A stretch of DNA of 64,000 nucleotides from assembly GCA_004335835.1 (NCBI GenBank), contig RWJK01000191.1, forward strand, positions 1 through 64,000. The letters are read 5' to 3'. Of this stretch, positions 1 to 11,900 are shown in pieces (within the stretch, counting starts at the first letter, position 1; each line of letters opens with the position of its first letter). The position numbers were made by a program, and so were the translations under genes. A model generated the notes under the pieces. The model was given only the letters and a program-made list of their open reading frames with translations. It searched no databases and was not told the origin of the DNA. The DNA is from Scenedesmus sp. ARA3. Taxonomy: Eukaryota > Chlorophyta > Chlorophyceae > Sphaeropleales > Scenedesmaceae.

Positions 1-31
1 AGCCCCAGCACCATGCAGCCACTTCACCCAC

Positions 32-314
32 CCTGTTGAGCAGCACCAGCAGCCCCTCCAGCACATGCCACGGCAGCAGCGGCTGCAGCAGCCCGCCACC
101 CGCAGCATCCCCAGCAACATTCCCAGCAGCAGTAGCACCAGCCTTTGCAGGGCTGCCACCGGCCTGTGGCGATCTGCCTCCTGCAGCAGACACGCAGCGC
201 GCTGCTGCCGCCAGCGGCCACTCAACGCAGCAGTACTGCCTGTAGAAGTCCTGCATTGCTGCCACAGCCTCCCTGGGCAAGGAGGCAGCCAGCTTGGCGC
301 TGCTGCTGCTGCCG

Positions 315-346
<32 letters not shown>

Positions 347-2149
347 ACCAGTTGGCAGCAGCTGGCCATGCACTGCCGCGCTGCGTAGCAGGCCCTCTGC
401 TGCTTCTGCTGCTGCATCCTTAACACACGGCTGATAGCCGCCACCCGTCCTCAGGATGCTGTACTGCTGCTGCCGCTGCTGTGGGCTGGCTGCAGCTGCT
501 GCGTCATTGCTGCGCTGGCGTACTGAGGGATGCACACATCCATCACAGCTGCTGCTGGCATCTGTGGCTGATGGCTGGCTCCCCATATACTCCTCCCACA
601 CTTCATCATCACCGTCAGCAGCAGCAGGTGACTGCTGCTGCAAATACTGCTGATTGCAGGGGCTGGCCTGCAGCTGCAGCTCCTGCCGCACCCGCTGCAT
701 GTGCTGCTCCGCTGCCCTGCTGCTGCTGCGTGCTGCACAGCTGCTGCCCCTGCTGCTGCTGCCACCAGCTGTGCTTGGCCTGCTGCCGTGCTTTTGGTCT
801 GCTGCTGGCGATGCCAGCACAGACTGCTGAACTCTGCTGCTGCTGCTCCGACGTGCACTGCCAGCGCTGCTACTGCTGCTGCGTGGCCTGACACATGCCC
901 GGGGCTGCTTGCTGGGAGTTGTCAGTGCTGGTGCAGCAGCAGAGGGGCCTCCTGCAGGGCTTGGTGGGCTGGCACTGTAGGGTCCGCATGCGCAGCAGCA
1001 GCTGCTGTTCGCCATGCAGCCGCCACAAGCATCCCCAGCGCACACAACGCTGCTGGCACCGCTGGTGCTGGTGGTTGAGCTGCTGCTGTGCATCCTCAGC
1101 CTAGTATCTGCTGCGTGCACCGTGCACTTGCTGTGCCGGACCGGGGATGTCTGTGTGGTCCACACCCTGCCAGGCGCTGCTGTTGCTGCTGCTGGCTTCA
1201 GTGGGCTGCTGCATGGCGAGCCGTGCCTGCTGCTGGGGCGGCCTGCTGCTGCCCCTGCCGCTGCTGCTGTGAGTGCTGCCAGCTTGGTGGACAGACCTGC
1301 GGGCACGACAATGGTCAGTGCAATGAGCCAGGGTGGCAACTGAGCATCAGCATGCCAATTTTCAACCCTTCGCAACGGACATGACACATGAAGCTGCGAA
1401 CAGCTGTGGCTACTTCTTGTATGCAGCACTGCCACAGTATTGAACATAAGGGATTACAAGGAGCATATGCAGCCGTGGCGCACACCTGCATTTTCTGATT
1501 TCAGCTGCACCAGCTGCGCAGCCAGTTGGCTGTTTGTGTCCTTCAGACTAACACACAGCTGCCGCTTGGTCGTCAGCTTCTGCTTGCAATGCTGCAGCTT
1601 GCCAGCAAGCAGCGCAACCAGCTGCCGGTGGTCCTGCAAGTCTGCTGCTGCTGGCGCTTGCTGCATGCTGCAGACAGGGCATGATGAAGCTGCAACTGCC
1701 TGCTGCTGCTGGTCTGCTGCCAGCTGCTGGTTGGTCAGCTGCAGCTGCAGTAGCTGCTGCTGCAACTGCTGCAGTTGAGCATCTTTGAGCTGGCAGCTGC
1801 GGCTCAGGGCTGCTGTAGCTGACTCATGCTGAAACTGCTGGCCCTGCAGCAGCTCTTCCTGAGCAGCAAGCTGACAGTACAGTGCAGTACACGCAGGAGC
1901 GGTGATGAAAGCATTCATCAGTTTGGAATGTGTCTATAGAGCGAGATGTGGCATGGTAGGCAGGTGGAACAGCAGATGGCTTGCCTGTACTGCTGCTAAT
2001 ACATGCAGGCCTGCCTGCCTCACCTGAGCTGCCAGGCGCTCCACCCGCTCCTCAACATGCTCATGGTATGCAACTGTACCTGCATCTGAGTCGCCCGAGT
2101 CATGCGGGCGGAACAGCGACCGAGCTGAGCATCTGCTCCGCGCCTGCAT
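32..2149 (-). CDS. Coiled-coil, Ser/Ala/Gln-rich protein, 3' part beyond left edge
   Basis: I do not recognise this protein. The model has exons 2149-2024, 1858-1486 and 1296-32, with phases 0, 1 and 0, giving 588 codons. The next donor lies at 31, so the gene continues off the left edge. The start is the ATG at 2149, the first one in the frame of exon 1. Residues about 25-160 are rich in Leu, Gln and Glu with heptad-like spacing, including runs such as LQQLQQQLLQLQLTNQQLAA, which predicts a coiled coil. The long third exon is low-complexity Ser/Ala/Pro and then shows an ordered stretch (DGDDEVWEEYMG, later AAMQDFYRQYCCVEWPLA). It could be a structural or scaffold protein; no catalytic motif is visible. 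Its start is divergent from HGH1, 462 bp away. An acceptor 9 nt upstream of the one chosen for exon 2 is also in frame. Confidence 0.6.
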
Positions 2150-2611
2150 TGTTCATGCCTGTCTCATCGAACACGGGCGAGACAGCTGAGTTGAGGGGCT
2201 CGTCTACAAAGTATTGCTGATTGTTAGATTTTGTGCCAGCGTAACCATCACTACTGGCCAAGCTGCAGACTAGGTCTTGGCTGTAGCATGTACTGCAAAT
2301 TACACTGACATGCCCTGACGATACGCCTCTGTAGAACGGCGACTTGTTTGTCGTAGCTGACCTGTGCATTGGTGTCATTCCATACAGCGGAAGGAACAGT
2401 CAGGCAGAACGGGTACTACAGCGTCACAAGGACGTATTGCCTGAACTGTGACTGAGGATGAGGATAAGAACCTTGCATCACGCAGTCGAGCGTCAATACC
2501 TGCCTAAGTGATGACTTGAGGCTGCATACGGCTGCCTGTAGCACAGTGCAAGTTGGTTCAGCCACCGGCAACTCGAGACGAGACACTACATACCGTACAC
2601 AGAGTTCAAGA
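2150..2611. promoter_or_regulatory. Divergent intergenic region, coiled-coil gene / HGH1
   Basis: This 462-bp gap separates two start codons pointing away from each other, so both promoters and both 5' UTRs must lie here. I see no TATA box that I would defend, and no coding frame with exon-like composition. CTG-triplet density drops relative to the flanking genes. Confidence 0.4.
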
Positions 2612-5535
2612 ATGACTGTAGATAAGGACCTTCAGGATCTTGTGGAGTTCTTGAGCTCCAAGAAACCAGAGGTGACCCGCCCACCACTGGCAGCAGCAGC
2701 AGCAGCCCCCGCCATGACATTCGTCTGAAGCTGTCTGCATGCACAGACAAGCGAGACCAGAAGTTTACTGTCCTCTCAAACAAACCAAGTCTGGCACGCA
2801 CTGGCAGCAACATGTCCGGCTGATGCCTGCAGCAGCAGTGTACTGCATGTAACCATGTCCAAGTGGCGGTTCGGCATCCCCTGCAGCTGGAATCTGAACT
2901 GCATTCAGACAAGATGGTGCTAACGTGGCTCGCCAAGGTGTACTCATTTATACATTCGTGTATGCTGCTGCCCTGCCGTGCCACAGGTGCAGCAGGCAGC
3001 AGTGGACATCATCAGCGGCCTCTCAGGCTCCCCTGAGGGCATCGACAGGCTCAAAGCGGTGCAGGTGGCGCTGCTGGGCGCGCTGCTGCGCATAGTGGGC
3101 ACGCCAGACGCTGAGTCAGCAGTGTCAAAGACAGCGTTGACCGCGCTGGTCAACCTGAGCCAGGACGCGGCGCTGGGCAAGGCGCTGCTGCAGTTCAACA
3201 CTGTGGGCCGCGTGATGGAGTTTGTGCGCGAGAAGAGCTGCCCACACATCGAGCTGCTGGTGGGTGCTGGCTCCAATTCAGCTGTCGTATTGGGCTGTTG
3301 TTCACAGAAAGTTTGCATATAGCATGTAAGCATGTAGACATCCAGAGCACTTGTTGTATGCAACTGTGGTATCGGCTGTGGCACATGCCGATGCAGCGGA
3401 GCCGCAGGTGGCGGCGGCAGCAGCAGCGGCACAACTTCTGCTGGCAGTGCAAGAGGGCAGTTGCATACAATGCAGCTGTGGACGCTTGTCCACAGCATTC
3501 TGCATGACAGCAAGCGGCTGCCATCAGCATCAATCTGCAGCATAGAGCTGCAGCAAGCCGCTTAGCGCACAGCGTCCAGCTGTGTGATGCAATGGTGTGA
3601 TGCCTGACAGGTGTTCTGCCCTTGCTGCTGCTCCGTCCGGCACCGTGCGCTCTGTGCCTGCCTGCACCACGTCGACGACTGCGCTGCTGCTGCCTGTCCA
3701 GCTGATGCTGCTGGTGAACCTCACCGTGGAGGAGGCCGGCTGCGAGGCGCTGCTGCAGCTGGGCAGGCAGGGCATGGAGGGGCTGCACATGTGAGACGCA
3801 GCAGCAGGCGCAGCCAGCTCAATGTATAGCAGGACAAATACACTCAGTGAACGCAGAACTGCTCACCTTCAGCCAAAGCTGCAGCCAGCACCATGCGTGG
3901 GAGGCGCAGCATTCTGCAGCTGCCCTTGCGGCTGGTGTAGGCACAAGCGCGAGGGTGCAGCTCTGCCAGTTGTGAAGCTTTTAAACTGGCAGCCAGTACT
4001 GGTGGGGATTGCAGATGTCAGCGGCAGCTGCCCAGCAGCCCACGATTGCAACAGCACGTGTCCCTGCCACCTCGAGCCTTCCTGCATGCGCTGCCCTGCC
4101 TGCCACCTCCCGCAGGGCGCTGCTGCTGCAGATGTTTGTCAAGAGCGCCGTCACACTCATGCCAGGCCAGCCAGACCCCTACCAGCACATCGGGTCGCTG
4201 CTGACCAACGCCAGCCGCCTGCAGGCGGGGCGCCAGCTGCTGCTGCAGCCGGGCAGGGGCTTCCTGCAGGCGCTGGCGGCGCAGCTGGGGCCCAGCAGCA
4301 GCTTGGCGCGGCGGCGCGGCTGCAGCGGCGCGCTGCGCAACTGCTGCATATCTGCAGAGGTGGGTGCGGCAGGTCATGCGGAAGGGCTGGCTGTGATACA
4401 AACAGATACGTACCGGCAGTGCAGCAGCTGCGCTGGCATGGCATGCTTGCAGCTGCAAACGCTACCACCAGGACGATTGCTGCTTGTTGGTGCAGCAGCT
4501 CTGACGTGTGCTCCTCCTCGTTGTGTTGCAATGCGCTGGGCCTGGCCCGCAACACCATGGCCATGTCTTGCACTGCTGGCTGTTGTAATGCCTGCAGGAG
4601 GATGGCACGCTGCAGGAGCTGCTGGCTGACGAGGCGGTGCTCACGCGCATGCTGGCACCCCTCAGCAGCAGCAGCGGCAGCACAGACGCAGCAGCAGCAC
4701 CAGCAGCAGCGGCGGCTGGCACTGCAAGTCCAGCAGGCGCTGGCGGTGCAGCTGCGCCGGCCAGCAGCAGCAGCAGCGGCAAGGACCCTGATGACGCTGT
4801 GCGGGAGGCCCTGGCTGAGGCCGTTGCTGTACTGGTGAGCTGCTGATGCTGTCCGAGGTGCATCGCAGGTATGATGGCTTCGAAGCAGACATTGCAAGTG
4901 TTACAAGAGCAGACACAGCAAGCTTTGTGAAGCACGCTCGCTGGCTGGTGGCCAGGCTCAGCAGCGTCTGGCGCTTCCAGGCGTCAGCTAGCGCAGCAAT
5001 CTGCAGGATCATGCTTTGTGTTGTGTTTACGGCCATATGTCGAAGGTTGCCTGGCCTGTGGCTGTTGCCTTGCTACAGGCCACCACTGATGCTGGCCGCA
5101 AGGCGCTGTGGAAAGTGTCAGCTCCGGAGCTGCTGCGCAAAGCGTGAGTGCTGCTCTGGGGACTGCTACTGCTGCACTGCGCTTCAGTTGTGTTGCCACA
5201 AGGCTTCGTTGCACCGGGCAAGCAGCATGGTGACCTGCGATCAAGCTGTAGTGTGGATGTCACAGGCAGTTTGGCAGGCCTGCACTGATGCTCGTGTTGC
5301 CATGTAAAGCACTGTAGGTTTGACCAGCCTGTTCTAGTGATGCCAAAAGCTGCCCCTCTGCGCTGCCCTTGTCGCCTGCTACTGCAGCTACGAGGACGAG
5401 GAGCATCCAGGTGTATGTCAAGCCATGGAGCACGCAGCACGCTGCTTCATGTTTGATGCTGATGCAGCACAGGTAGAAGGCCATGATGGGGACGGTCAAG
5501 AGCAGCTGCAGATGCAGCAGGAGGCAACAGACTAG
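2612..5535 (+). CDS. HGH1: HGH1 family protein (eEF2-folding cofactor)
   Basis: HGH1 proteins are armadillo/HEAT-like and help the TRiC chaperonin fold translation elongation factor 2 in the cytosol (family knowledge). Exons are 2612-2671, 2987-3259, 3702-3790, 4116-4359, 4598-4834, 5079-5143 and 5388-5535. All phases agree and give 371 residues, close to the 390 of human HGH1. Diagnostic stretches are VDIISGLSGSPEG, LLVNLTVEEAGCEALL, SLLTNASRLQAGR and near the C terminus GRKALWKVSAPELLRKAYEDEEHPGV, the hallmark of the DUF384 end. A lineage-specific Ala/Ser insert sits at about residues 233-260. The start is the only in-frame ATG before the conserved N terminus. The next gene follows on the same strand after 398 bp. 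Confidence 0.93.
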
Positions 5536-5933
5536 CGACGTGTCGAGCAAGAATCATTGTCAGATGCAACACGTGGTGGTCGCTGTCGTGCACATGATCG
5601 GTGCAACCTTTCAAGCCCCAAGGTTGTCACGCTGTTAAACAGCCCACTGCTACTTCGGGCAGCGTTCGAGGCGTGCTTCAGCGTTCAGGACACCGAAAGA
5701 AGTTTCTACATTTGTAATATAAGCAGATCAGGCTCGACTGTATGTACTGAAGCTGTCTTTGGTGCTTCGTAATGGTGAGGCACACCTGCCACCGGTCCCT
5801 ATGTCTGTCTGGCTCGCGTCTCTACGGTCCGTGTGCTAGCAATCAAGTCAAGGCTACGACGGTGGCCAGATTGGATTGACACTGGCCTTGAAGCAGACAC
5901 TTCTCACCCAATCATGCTGCTGCCTCGCCAATC
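5536..5933 (+). other. HGH1 3' UTR and kinase promoter region
   Basis: This 398-bp gap between two plus-strand genes holds the HGH1 3' UTR with its TGTAA signal and then the upstream region of the kinase gene. No coding exon is apparent. A short upstream ORF at its end is listed separately. Confidence 0.5.
5713..5717 (+). terminator. TGTAA polyadenylation signal of HGH1
   Basis: TGTAA lies 178 nt past the HGH1 stop codon. In chlorophycean algae this pentamer normally precedes the cleavage site by about 10-20 nt. It is short, so the position rather than the motif alone carries the call. Confidence 0.5.
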
Positions 5934-5937
5934 ATGA
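5914..5937 (+). promoter_or_regulatory. 7-codon upstream ORF overlapping the kinase start (ATGA)
   Basis: A seven-codon reading frame (MLLPRQS) ends in a TGA that shares bases with the kinase start codon, giving the ATGA overlap typical of termination-reinitiation. Both ATGs sit in the same local context (AATCATG), so the segment may be a small duplication. It would tune translation of the kinase only if transcription starts upstream of 5914, which the sequence cannot show. Confidence 0.4.
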
Positions 5938-8900
5938 GATTCGGCTGCCTACGGCAGCATGCTCTGCGCATACTCTTTGTAGCCTTCCTGGCACAGCGTT
6001 CTGCACACGCTCAGCGGCAGTGGCCCAGCTGCCTGCCATCTGAGGCAGCAGCTAGCTCAGCGGATCAGTCCAAGCAGGGACTAGCCTTCCTAGAGATTCC
6101 TGCTGGTGCTACCGGCTGCAGCCTAGCACTGCTGCAAGGAAATGCAGCCCCTACATCAGCTGTGAAGCTGTCCAGCAATGCGGTGATTGCAGGTAACAGC
6201 CCGGAAGTGCTGCTGCTGTTCACAGAACTGACCCTTGTGCTGAATAGAAAGGCGGGAAGGGGCCATGATCACTGTGCACTGCCCAAGCTGCCCTTCCTGC
6301 TACTTACACCACCTTTGGCTTTCAGATGAGAATTATGGAGTTGCGAGTCATGCAAGCATATCCTTGCACGTGCTCGCCAGCCACACAGACATGCAGCGTC
6401 CATGCGCGCAGTGTTGCTGCCGCCCCACTGCACCGCACTGTGATAACAACTTGCTGAATCTCACCTGCGTGGAATATGCCTCCATCACATCAAGCTCGGT
6501 TGCTGCTGCTGCCGTGCTGCTGCTGCTGCTGCTGCTGCTCAGGCGTACACGATGGCAGCTTTCGCAGGCCGCCTGCAGTGCAGCTCACATCAACAGCAGA
6601 TGGTGCAGCAGCAGATGCAGCACCCGGTCTCGTGGTGCCTCAAGGTAAGCCAAGCACGTGCCAGCACTCGTTATTACACCTCCCACTGCGGCACACGTGC
6701 ATAGGCCTGCATGCCTGCATCATCTCAAGACCATGCAGCGCCTTGCTGCCATTCCTGCAAACAGCAGTTGCACTGTGGTGTAATCCTCTGACCTAACGGA
6801 GCACGATCCCCAGTTGCCGCATTTCCACATGCAGCCCAACCACCAATGTACCTTGCTGCTGCTCAGCACCTCACCCGCACTCCATCTGCTGCACCGCCTG
6901 CCCTGCCAGGTGGCAGCCTGCTGCTGCAGGGGCTGCTGCTGGTCAATGCCTCACTGCCCAACCCCAGGGAGGCCCCCAGCACAGCACTGCAGCCTTCAGG
7001 TTTGAGCTTGGGGCCTGGCAGAACCCTGCTGCTGCGCGATGTGCTGCTGCTGGTGGATACTCAGACGCTGCAGCAGTATGTCGCGTACATGGGAGCCCTC
7101 GCGTCGGCAGTGTTTGTGACTGATGGGACCAGCTTCCTGCATATCCGCAGCTACAGCAGCAAGGCCGCCGCAGCGGCCAACAGCAGCAGCAGCAGCGGTG
7201 CAGCAGCAGCGCTGGAGGCGCATTCAGTCACACTCATCGCGCCTGCAGGATCCACCATCGGAGGCACCCCTCTGGCAGTGCTGCAGTCCCTAGCAGCAGC
7301 TGTGGACGGCCGTGGCAGCAGCAGCAGCAGCACCACAGGCCCAGTGGACAATGCTGACCTGGCAGCAGCGCGCGGGGATGCAGCCGGCATTGTACTGGCC
7401 ACTGACAGCTATGTGCTAGGCGCGACAAATGCCACACTGCTGCGGCAGCTGCAGGATTTGAACTCGCCGCAGATCCCTGCGCAGCGTCCGCTGCTGATCT
7501 GCCTCGCGTCCAATGTAACGCTGGCGCCCAAGGCCTGGGGTAAGGCCTGGCCAGCAGCCGGCATATCAATTCGAAGGCAGCTGCTGCTGGTTGGCAGCAG
7601 CGTGCGGCGGCCTTCCATCGACCTGGGCATGCAGGTGCGGCAGATGGTGCTAGAGGGCCCGGCGTCAAATGTGACGTTATTTAATGTTGCGCTGGAGAAC
7701 CTGGCCTACGGCGACGAGGGCAGCGGCAAGAACGCGGAGGGCACCAGCATCGTGATGCCCAGCCAGCTGTGGGCCTTCGACTTCAGGCGGTGAGCAGCAG
7801 CAGCACCAGCACCAGCGGCGGCAGCGGCGGCAACAATTCTGAACCTGCTTTCTGCTGCATGTATGCATCCTGACATGCCCGCACTGCAAGCTATGGGTGA
7901 TTTGTGCATGTGCATGTGCTGGCTATGCTGCATGCTGCGGGTACTGCATGAGCAGCGCTGCCTGGTGCACTAGTGCATGTCAGCAAGCGCTGCACTGCAG
8001 CGCTGCACTTGCAACATGCACCGACAGCTGTGCTGAGGCAGCAATACAGTATCTGCGGAGCCTACTGCATTGCTGGCCGGTCAAAGCTGAGCAATGCCTC
8101 TGCGCCTCTGCTGCTTGTTGCTTGTTGCCTGCCCTGGCTGTGCTGTGCTGCAGCGCATGGCCGAAGCTGGTGCTGTGGGACTGCAGCCTGGTGCTGCCTG
8201 AGCAGCGCTTCGTTGATAGCTTGGTCTTCTGGTGGGTGCAGGCGCTGGCTGGCCGCAGAGCAGCAGCAGCAGCAGATGCTGAGTCTGTATTGCTTTGACA
8301 GCCTGGTCTTCTGGTGCGTGTGGGCGCTGGGTGGCCGCAGAGCAGCAGCAGCAGCAGATGCGCGGAGTCGGTGGTGCCTTGACAGCCTGGTGTGCTGCAT
8401 TTACTTGAGCGATGGGCACGTGCTGAGTAGCATACATGCCGGTAAACAGCTAGCTGTGTACGCGCCTGTGGGTCACTGCTGATCCTGTAAAACGTGCAAT
8501 GCCTCAGCGCCTCAGCGTGCTGCTGCTGCTGGTGCTGCTGCTGCTGCTGCTGCTGCTGCAGGGCGTCTGCCTTCAACAGCGAGCTGGGCTTTTGGAATGC
8601 GCAGACGGTGCACATGCGCACGCAGCTGAGGGTCACGCTGCTGCAGGTGCGGCCGCGGCTGCAGAGACATTGCATGGAGGCCCTGCAACTATGCTGATCA
8701 TCTGCAGTGTGGCATCGCATGTTTCAGAAGTGGGCTGCTGTCACAGTTGTGCCACATTTCCCTCTGCGCATGGCGCATGCTGCCTCATCCAGGCGGTGAA
8801 AACTGAACATACCCACGCTGTCATAGCACATCAAATAACCCAGACAGCGGGGATCAAACTCATCCGCACTTCACTATCGCCTCACTCCACCGCCTCCCTG

Positions 8901-11900
8901 CAGATCGTCACTGGCTCAGAGCCGGGCGAGTACGTCATCGCCACCTTCTTCAAAAAAGACATGCGCCTGGTCAACACCAGCCTCACCACGCGCCCCGTTG
9001 CAGCGCCGCCGCTGCCGCTGGCCTTTAATGCGAGCATCCACCAGGTGCTGGTGGCGGGGCAGGCCGATCCAGCAGTGGGCCCAGTGTACAGCATTGAAGA
9101 TCTGGCGGTGACGCTCTTCAACATTGCCAGGTGCGGGGCGGCATGCTCACTTGTTGCAGTAGGCTGCAGCTGCTGTGCCGTGTACATTGCTGGTGCAGTG
9201 CGAGCTTTTTCACAAGCCATTGGCTGCGGTCTGCTGTCAATTGTGTGGGGCCACACCATGGTGCATCCACGTTCTCATTTGCGGTGTGCCTCTGCATCTG
9301 CTGCTGCCGTCAACCAGGGCAGGCTGGCTTCCTTACACGCCACTGGCTGCGGTATGCCTTTGTTGGTGTGAGGTGGCACCCTGGCCTCGCCTCGTGCTGA
9401 TCTGCGGTGTGCCTCTGCATCTGCTGCTGCTGCTGCTGCTGCTGTCAACCAGGGGAGGCTGCGGGCGGAGCTTCGTGCTGCTGCCGTCATCACCCACAAC
9501 AGGCGTGGTCAGCTGGGGCACGCCCACAGAGCTCAACTACTCGCGCGTCACCGGCGGCCCGCCACCCAACATGGAGCTGCCGACAGCCGCCAACAACAAC
9601 ACCTCCAGCAAGGACTACGACGGCAAAACCCGCACCACAGCGCAGAGCGGCGACACACCGCTGCCATTGTTCTGGCCTGTTGACGGCGGCTGGCTGGTGC
9701 GCTGCCCGGTGCAGTTCCAGGGCACACGTGTGCTTGATGTGGGCTTCCTGCGAGGCATGTTTAGGCTTCAGGACCCGCTGTCAGGCCCGCAGCCTGGAGC
9801 CGCCGGGCCTGACAGCCTGAGCGTGGCTGGGGGTGAGAATGCAGGCCTAGGGCCGGGCTCCGGGCCCCGGGCGCTGTTTCAATTCGTGCAGATGGGGTTC
9901 AGGGGCCTGCCGCAGGGCGATCTGGCGGCTGCTGCGGGCAGCGTGAATGCGGCGACGGCTGTGGCGGTGCCCACGGGTGATGCGACGGCTGGCAGCCTGG
10001 GCGGCAGCTCCTGGGTGTCTAAGCTGCCTGCGGAGGCCTATGCACACCTGCTGTGGTTTATCAGCAGGTGAGATTGTGCGGCAGGAGGTTTGTGCAAAAG
10101 GTTTGCATAGCTGTGTGTTGCTGCAGTGGGTTGGATGCTGCTACAGCAGGTGGTGTGCGGTTGTGCACAGATGGTTGCCGCTCCGAACCCCTGCTCTGCC
10201 ACATGTGATGGTATGGGCCATTAGTGCTCACCCGTTGCTGCTGCTTGCTGCTGTCTGCTTGCAGGAATGTGGCAGCCAGTGACCAGGTGTCCCTGAGCAA
10301 CGTCAGCCTGGTCATCCCTCCCATGGAAGCAGCAGCGCTGGCAGCAGCAGCGGCAGCAGCACTCGAGGCAGCAGCAGGCAAGGGAGAGGCAGCGGTGCTC
10401 AGCATGGTGTACCCGACAGCAGCGGGCCCATTGCCTGTGGTGTACCGCTCGCTGGTGCTGGCCAACAGCAGCGCAATCGCTGGGGAACATGGCGCGGCAG
10501 CAGCAGCAGCAGACTTGCGCCGGCGGCGGCTGTCTACCGTGCCTGGGGATGCTCCCTCAGGGCAGCAGACGATATGTGTTGGCAGCTTGCAGGGGTTAGG
10601 CTTGACTGGCAAGAATGTGTGCATTATTGCGGCGGCTGCCGGCACCCCACTGCCACCTGACTATCTGTGGCCAGGCGCCACCCGCAGCAGCCGCGGCAGC
10701 ACCCGCAGCAGCAGCAGCGTCTGGCCGGCCTGGCAGGCAGCTCTGGTGGCGCTTGCAGTGGCACTGCCTGTGCTGGCAGCCGCAGCGCTGGCAGTAGCGT
10801 GTGTGAGCAGGAGGCGCAGGAGGGGGCATCAGCTGGCGAAGCACCAGCAGGATGTCTCTGGCAAGGACACGTCAGCAAATGGAGGCGGCGAATGGGGCTA
10901 TGGCGGCAGCCCTGGTACGACTGGCAGCCGCAGCAGCGAGAGCCTGAAGGCCTACTCTGCGCTGCTTGCGCAGCGCATGCGGGAGCTGTGCTCAGGGGAG
11001 CCGCACAGCAGCGCAGCAGCAACAGCAGGCTCACGCACGCCGCTGTTTGTGAGCAGTAGCGGCGGAGCTGCTGCCAGCTCACAAGCGCAGCATGTGCCAG
11101 GGGGTGACCAGGCGGCCGCTGCAGCTGCCATTGCTGATGACAGCACATCACTGGTGGTTCTAGCTGGCGAGCAGCTGATGGCTTTAGATAATGCAGGTGC
11201 AGCTCACGCAGCAGCAGCAGCAGCAGGATCACCATGGCCTGGCGAACCTAGCCAGCAGCAGAAGTGGGCAGCCAAGCAGCAGCAGCAGCAGGAGGCGGGA
11301 GGCAACGTTGCGCTGCGCTTGGCAGGTGCCATCAGCAGCGTCAGCGCTGAGATGCATGCGCGGCGGCTGTCAGGCTTCCAAGGCACCATCAGCAGCAGCA
11401 GCAGCAGGTGGCAGTCCAGCACGCCGCCGGGCATGTCGCGCAAGAACTCACCCAGCAGCGGCAGCGGCGGCGGCGCTGCGGGCGGCGCAGCGCGCGCTGA
11501 TGCTGCTGCGACTGTGGCTAGTGCAGCCGCAAAGGGTGGCAGTGCCAAGCAGGAGATGCAGCAGCGCGTGGTGCGGCTGTCGATAGATGAAGACTGTGCA
11601 GCTGATCAGCAGCACTACGAGCAGCAGGGCCAGCAGCAGCAGCAGCAGCAGGACCCGCAGCAGCAGCAGCCGCAGATGCTCGGCTTGACTGAGATCACTC
11701 CAGCAGCAGCAGCAGCCGCAGCAGCAGAGCAGCGGGAAGATCTGCAGGCGCTGTTCCCTGCAGCTGCAGTGACTGCAGCCGGGCTTGCTGCAGGGGAGTC
11801 TCCTTGCAGCCAGGGCAGGCAGGCCAGCTCCTCACTAGTCGTAACACCCACCCAGGAGATGCAGCAGCTGCAGCTGCACGACGTGATAGGGTCCGGCTCC

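Noticed and set aside
10061..10645. Antisense frame opposite kinase exon 8
   Set aside because: It is open only because of alternating Ala/Ser triplets; the plus strand encodes a coherent membrane protein through this stretch.
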